From NCBI GenBank assembly GCA_964463985.1, contig CAYXEK010000068.1, positions 1-17,843 on the forward strand: a stretch of DNA of 17,843 bases, read 5' to 3'. Under the pieces are notes generated by a model. The model had not been told where the DNA came from. It searched no databases and saw nothing but the letters and a program-made list of their open reading frames with translations. The stretch is from JAXGPF01 sp964463985 (GTDB lineage Bacteria; Verrucomicrobiota; Kiritimatiellia; JAAZAB01). Shown here piece after piece: positions 14,713 to 17,843 of this stretch (positions are counted from its first letter, which is position 1; each line of letters starts with the position of its first letter). The position numbers and the translations under genes are program-made.

Positions 14713-15699
14713 ATGCGTATGCTAAAGAATATGTTCATGCTTTTCGCCGCCGGCGTAGCGCTGGCAATCTGCCGGCCGGCGGCTGCGACGGCGCCCGCCG
14801 CGCTGGCGGCGACCAACCAGCACGGCGCGGTGGAACTGGTCATGGTGGCCGAGCCGGCGCAGGTCCGGCTTGACCGCGACTTGCTGCTGACTTTCCGCGT
14901 GCGGTCGCCGGAACAAATTGCCGTGCGGCTGCCGGATATTGCGCCCCGGCTGACCGGGTTTGCGCTGGCCGGTCAGTTTTCGCGTCCGGCGTCGGTTGAC
15001 GGCGGCCTGCGCATACAGGAGCATTGTTACCGGTTGACGCCCCTGGTCAATGATGAATACCGGCTCGGGCCGCTGGCCGTGGGCTGCGCGCCCGCAGGCG
15101 GCGACCCTGCCGCAAGCGAATGGATGATCACCCGGCCATTGACCATGATCCCGCCGGACCTCGCCGAATCCGGAGTGGCCGATATCCGCGGGCCGCGCCG
15201 GGTCATGCCGTCGTGGCGGATGATGCTCCGGCGGGCGGGCGCCTGGGTGATGCTGGCGGCCGGCGCCTGGCTGGCCTGGCGGCTGGTGCGGCGCCTGCGC
15301 CGGTTCTGGCGGCTGCGCCAGATGTCGCCGCGCCAGCGCGCCCTGTACGAACTGGAGCAATTGCTGTCATCCAGGCTGCGGACGGCGGGCCGGCAGAAGG
15401 AGTTTTTCGCCGCCTTGTCGCTGATTGTCCGGCGTTACATTGAGCGCGCCCACGCGATCCGGGCGCCGGAACAGACCACGGAGGAATTTTTAACGGCGGT
15501 TGCGGCCGACGCCCGGTTCGAACCGGCGGTGCTGGAAAAGCTGGCGGAGTTTTTAAGGAATGCCGACCTCGTGAAATTCGCCGCCTGGCAGCCGGACGAC
15601 CCGGTGGCCGAACGCGCGGTGCAGACCGCGCGGGAATACATTGAGACGGATGGCGCGGCGATGCCGGCCGCGCCCAACGGAAACAATACAGTATGCTGA
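14713..15699 (+). CDS. Bat-cluster membrane protein: BatD-like domain plus DUF4381-like region
   Basis: A 328-residue protein with a signal peptide (about 1-25, ending AAATA), a beta-rich extracytoplasmic domain (35-150), a single membrane helix (about 174-192) flanked by many arginines, and a cytoplasmic helical part (205-315). The outer domain contains YRLTPLVNDEYRLGPLAV, similar to the strand pair seen in BatD proteins. The inner part (SPRQRALYELEQLL, EFFAALSLIVRRYIE, TTEEFLTAV) follows the DUF4381 pattern usually found at this position between DUF58 and BatA. So it combines features normally split over two proteins. No clear ribosome-binding site precedes the ATG, and the in-frame ATG at 14719 is an alternative. 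The stop overlaps the BatA start by seven bases (ATGCTGA), implying coupled translation. Confidence 0.82.
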   Translation: MRMLKNMFMLFAAGVALAICRPAAATAPAALAATNQHGAVELVMVAEPAQVRLDRDLLLTFRVRSPEQIAVRLPDIAPRLTGFALAGQFSRPASVDGGLRIQEHCYRLTPLVNDEYRLGPLAVGCAPAGGDPAASEWMITRPLTMIPPDLAESGVADIRGPRRVMPSWRMMLRRAGAWVMLAAGAWLAWRLVRRLRRFWRLRQMSPRQRALYELEQLLSSRLRTAGRQKEFFAALSLIVRRYIERAHAIRAPEQTTEEFLTAVAADARFEPAVLEKLAEFLRNADLVKFAAWQPDDPVAERAVQTAREYIETDGAAMPAAPNGNNTVC

Positions 15700-16727
15700 A
15701 ATTCCTGCATCCAGCATGGTTGTTGTTGTTGCTGCCCTGGGCCGCGGCCGCCTGGGTTGTGTATTCCCGCCGCCTGCGCGATGGGTTGCTCTTTGCTCCG
15801 CCGGGCGCGTTGCCGTCGGCCGCGCGATCCTGGCGGCTCCGGTTGCGCGCTTTGCTGCCCGGGGTGTACCTGGGGGGAATGCTGCTGCTGATCGCGGCGC
15901 TGGCGCGGCCGCAGATGGTATTCGCGCGCGTTACGCGCACCAGCGATGCCGTGGCCATCCAGCTGGTCATGGATATCTCCGGCTCGATGGAGGCGCTGGA
16001 TTTTTCTTCCGGCAACCAGCTCCGCAGCCGCCTGGAAGTTGTGAAGTCCACCATGGCGGATTTTGTCGCCCGGCGCCCGTCCGATCTGATCGGATTGGTT
16101 ACCTTCGGCGGTTTTGCCGTCGGGCGCGTGCCGCTTACCCTCGACCATGGGGCCCTGGCGCATGTCTTGCAGGGGGTGCAGGTTCCCCGTCCGCAGTTCA
16201 ACCGGGAAGGCCGGATCATCAACCAGGAAGAAATGCTGACCGCCATCGGCGATGCCCTGGCCGTGGCCAGCGCGCGGCTGGAACAGGCGCAGGTCAAGAG
16301 CCGGGTGGTGGTGCTGCTCAGCGACGGCGAGTCCAATACCGGCGCGATCCAGCCGGAAACCGCCATGCAGGCGGCCAAGGCGCTGGGGATTAAAATTTAC
16401 ACCATCGGCGTCGGTTCCACCGGCATGGCGCCATTCCGCGGCCGGGATATCTTCGGCCGGGAAGTGATCCAGCAGGCGCATGTCAGCATGGATGAGGATT
16501 TGCTGCGGCGGCTGGCGGAGAGCACCGGCGGGGTTTATTACAATGTGCGCAATCCCCGCGCCCTGGAAGAGGCGTTTGCGGCCATTGACCGGCTGGAACG
16601 TACGCCGGTGCAGAGCGAAGTTTACAGCCGGCATGACGAATTATACCATTGGTGCCTGTGGCCGGGATTGGCAATGCTGGGTCTGGCCTTGCTGGGCAAT
16701 GTGATCCTGGGGCGGCATTTGATTTAA
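15693..16727 (+). CDS. batA: BatA-like VWA membrane protein
   Basis: A 344-residue von Willebrand A protein. Helices near residues 5-24 and 55-72 precede the VWA domain, and another helix (about 322-340) closes the protein. This is the BatA/BatB topology. The metal-ion site reads DISGSM (Asp94, Ser96, Ser98), with Thr183 in MLTAIGDAL and Asp211 in LLSDGES as likely further ligands. Between IGLVTFGGFAV and TAIG there is a segment (VPRPQFNREGRIINQEE) in which the usual G of 'GTAIG' is Leu. The name rests on order and domain layout, because BatA and BatB are alike. Start overlaps the preceding gene by seven bases. The next gene begins 10 bases downstream. It likely acts in the inner membrane with MoxR. 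Confidence 0.92.
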   Translation: MLKFLHPAWLLLLLPWAAAAWVVYSRRLRDGLLFAPPGALPSAARSWRLRLRALLPGVYLGGMLLLIAALARPQMVFARVTRTSDAVAIQLVMDISGSMEALDFSSGNQLRSRLEVVKSTMADFVARRPSDLIGLVTFGGFAVGRVPLTLDHGALAHVLQGVQVPRPQFNREGRIINQEEMLTAIGDALAVASARLEQAQVKSRVVVLLSDGESNTGAIQPETAMQAAKALGIKIYTIGVGSTGMAPFRGRDIFGREVIQQAHVSMDEDLLRRLAESTGGVYYNVRNPRALEEAFAAIDRLERTPVQSEVYSRHDELYHWCLWPGLAMLGLALLGNVILGRHLI

Positions 16728-16737
16728 GGCGGGATTT

Positions 16738-17843
16738 ATGCATTTTGGCGAACCATGGGTATTGTTTCTGCTTTGGGGCGCGCCGCTGTTTGCCGTCTTG
16801 CTCTGGGCGCTGCACCGGCGCGGCGCCCGGCGCCTGGCCGGGTTGGTGGACGAATCCCTGCGCGCCCGGATTCTGCCGGAGTCTGCTCCCTGGCGTTGCC
16901 GCGCCCAGTTCGCCGCCGTTGCATTGGGATTGCTGCTGGGGCTGCTGGCCGCCGCCGCGCCGCGCTGGGGATACCGCGACGAGCGCGTGCTGCAGCGCGG
17001 CCGCGACCTGGTGATTGCCCTGGACGTTTCCCGGTCCATGCTGGCGCGCGATGTCCAGCCCAGCCGGTTGGAACGCGCGCGCGCCGATGTGATGGATTTG
17101 CTGCGCGCGCTGCAGGGCGACCGGGTGGCCCTGCTGGCCTTCCGCGGCCGCGCGGTTTTGCTCTGTCCGCTCACCACTGATTACAGTTTCATGGAAGCGG
17201 CGCTGGCGGAGGTTACGGTTGATTCCGCTCCGCCCGGCGAGACCGACCTGGCCGATGCCATCCGCAAGGCCGGCGAGGCTTTCGGCGGGGAAGCCGGATC
17301 GCACCGGGCGATTATTCTGATTTCCGACGGCGAGGACCTTGCCGGCCGCGCGGCCGAAGCCGCGGCTGAAGCGGCGCGGGAGGGGATCGTCATCTTCACG
17401 GTTGGCTTGGGCGATACGGCGGGCGCGCCCATTCCCGACGGACGCGCGCCGGGGGGCCAGGTGTTGTACAAGGGCGAACAGGTGGCTACCCGCCTCGACC
17501 ATGCGACTTTGAAAAACATCGCGGAAGCCACCGGCGGCGCATACGTGCCGGTGGGGTTGTCCAACGTCCGTCTGGATACGCTGTACCGCGATCACCTGCG
17601 CGCGATTTCCGCCCGCGACCTGGAGGAAACATCCCGGCGCGGCATGGTGGAACGATTCCAGTGGTTCCTGGCGCCCGCCCTGTTGGCGTTCCTGCTGGCG
17701 GCCGGGTTGAGCCGCGGCCGCCCGGCGGCGGCCGGGCGGCCGCGCCGGGGAACCGCCGCCCGCCGCCGCGCCGCCGCGGCGGCGCTCAGGGCGCTGCTCG
17801 CGGGATCGGCATTCGGCGCTGGTGCGGACACCAACCGCCCGCC
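16738..17843 (+). CDS. batB: BatB-like VWA membrane protein, cut by window end
   Basis: The frame is open from ATG 16738 to the last base (368 complete codons, no stop), so the gene is partial at its 3' end. Helices near residues 7-24 and 56-74 precede a VWA domain with metal site DVSRSM (Asp96, Ser98, Ser100), LCPLTTDY (Thr146/147) and LISDGED (Asp197). A third helix (about 307-323) follows. BatB proteins usually end soon after this. Here an Arg/Ala/Pro-rich stretch and another hydrophobic segment (about 344-363) follow. The protein may therefore be fused to a downstream TPR (BatC-like) domain, as in some known VWA-TPR proteins. No strong ribosome-binding site is seen, only GCGGGA 3 bases before the ATG. 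Confidence 0.9.
   Translation, partial: MHFGEPWVLFLLWGAPLFAVLLWALHRRGARRLAGLVDESLRARILPESAPWRCRAQFAAVALGLLLGLLAAAAPRWGYRDERVLQRGRDLVIALDVSRSMLARDVQPSRLERARADVMDLLRALQGDRVALLAFRGRAVLLCPLTTDYSFMEAALAEVTVDSAPPGETDLADAIRKAGEAFGGEAGSHRAIILISDGEDLAGRAAEAAAEAAREGIVIFTVGLGDTAGAPIPDGRAPGGQVLYKGEQVATRLDHATLKNIAEATGGAYVPVGLSNVRLDTLYRDHLRAISARDLEETSRRGMVERFQWFLAPALLAFLLAAGLSRGRPAAAGRPRRGTAARRRAAAAALRALLAGSAFGAGADTNRP
17716..17741. other. Perfect 11-bp GC hairpin inside batB
   Basis: GGCCGCCCGGC (17716-17726) pairs exactly with GCCGGGCGGCC (17731-17741) around GGCG. It lies in codons for the Arg/Pro/Ala linker right after the third membrane helix of BatB, where many relatives end. It may be a chance of GC-rich codons, a translational pause, or a short palindromic repeat inserted in frame. 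Confidence 0.5.

Overview
The window is a GC-rich bacterial chromosome segment. It starts with about 2.4 kb of lower-GC accessory sequence. After that come short-spaced, nearly all plus-strand genes with strong coding bias. The PVC superphylum is the best guess (Kiritimatiellota, Lentisphaerota or Verrucomicrobiota). This is an inference from the gene order (GldA/F/G-type ABC system, then DUF4340, MoxR, DUF58 and BatA/BatB), a large secreted SGNH-type hydrolase, and the style of intergenic palindromes. No rRNA, tRNA or other taxonomic marker is present to prove it.

1-2420, accessory region. A REP-like double hairpin (85-155) lies outside a 2.24-kb block (177-2419) that is bounded by 80-bp inverted repeats about 91% identical to each other. 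Inside, on the minus strand, are a 49-codon small gene and a DUF1016/YhcG-type PD-(D/E)XK nuclease gene that overlap by 11 bases and look translationally coupled. Downstream of the nuclease is about 450 bp of apparently decayed sequence. No transposase is visible.

2420-7170, housekeeping and accessory enzymes. These are a thiol peroxidase (tpx), a region with repeated TTTTGCAC/GTGCAAAA motifs, a large three-part SGNH-hydrolase-like exported protein, ispF (isoprenoid MEP pathway) two bases downstream, and an unusual membrane-anchored small heat-shock (alpha-crystallin) protein. A palindrome with direct repeats lies between ispF and the heat-shock gene.

7230-12443, GldA/F/G-like ABC system. 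An ATPase, a six-helix-type permease, a periplasmic auxiliary protein with a coiled coil, and a DUF4340 protein with a Lys-Pro-Ala tail built on a 48-bp tandem repeat form one probable operon.

12642-17843 (cut by the window end), MoxR/Bat cluster. A MoxR AAA+ ATPase, a DUF58 protein, a membrane protein combining a BatD-like periplasmic domain with a DUF4381-like cytoplasmic part, BatA and BatB. BatB runs off the right edge and appears to continue past its usual end. MoxR, DUF58 and VWA proteins are thought to act together in envelope or metal-dependent maturation processes. Their placement directly after the ABC/DUF4340 block suggests a joint envelope function, but the substrate cannot be read from sequence.
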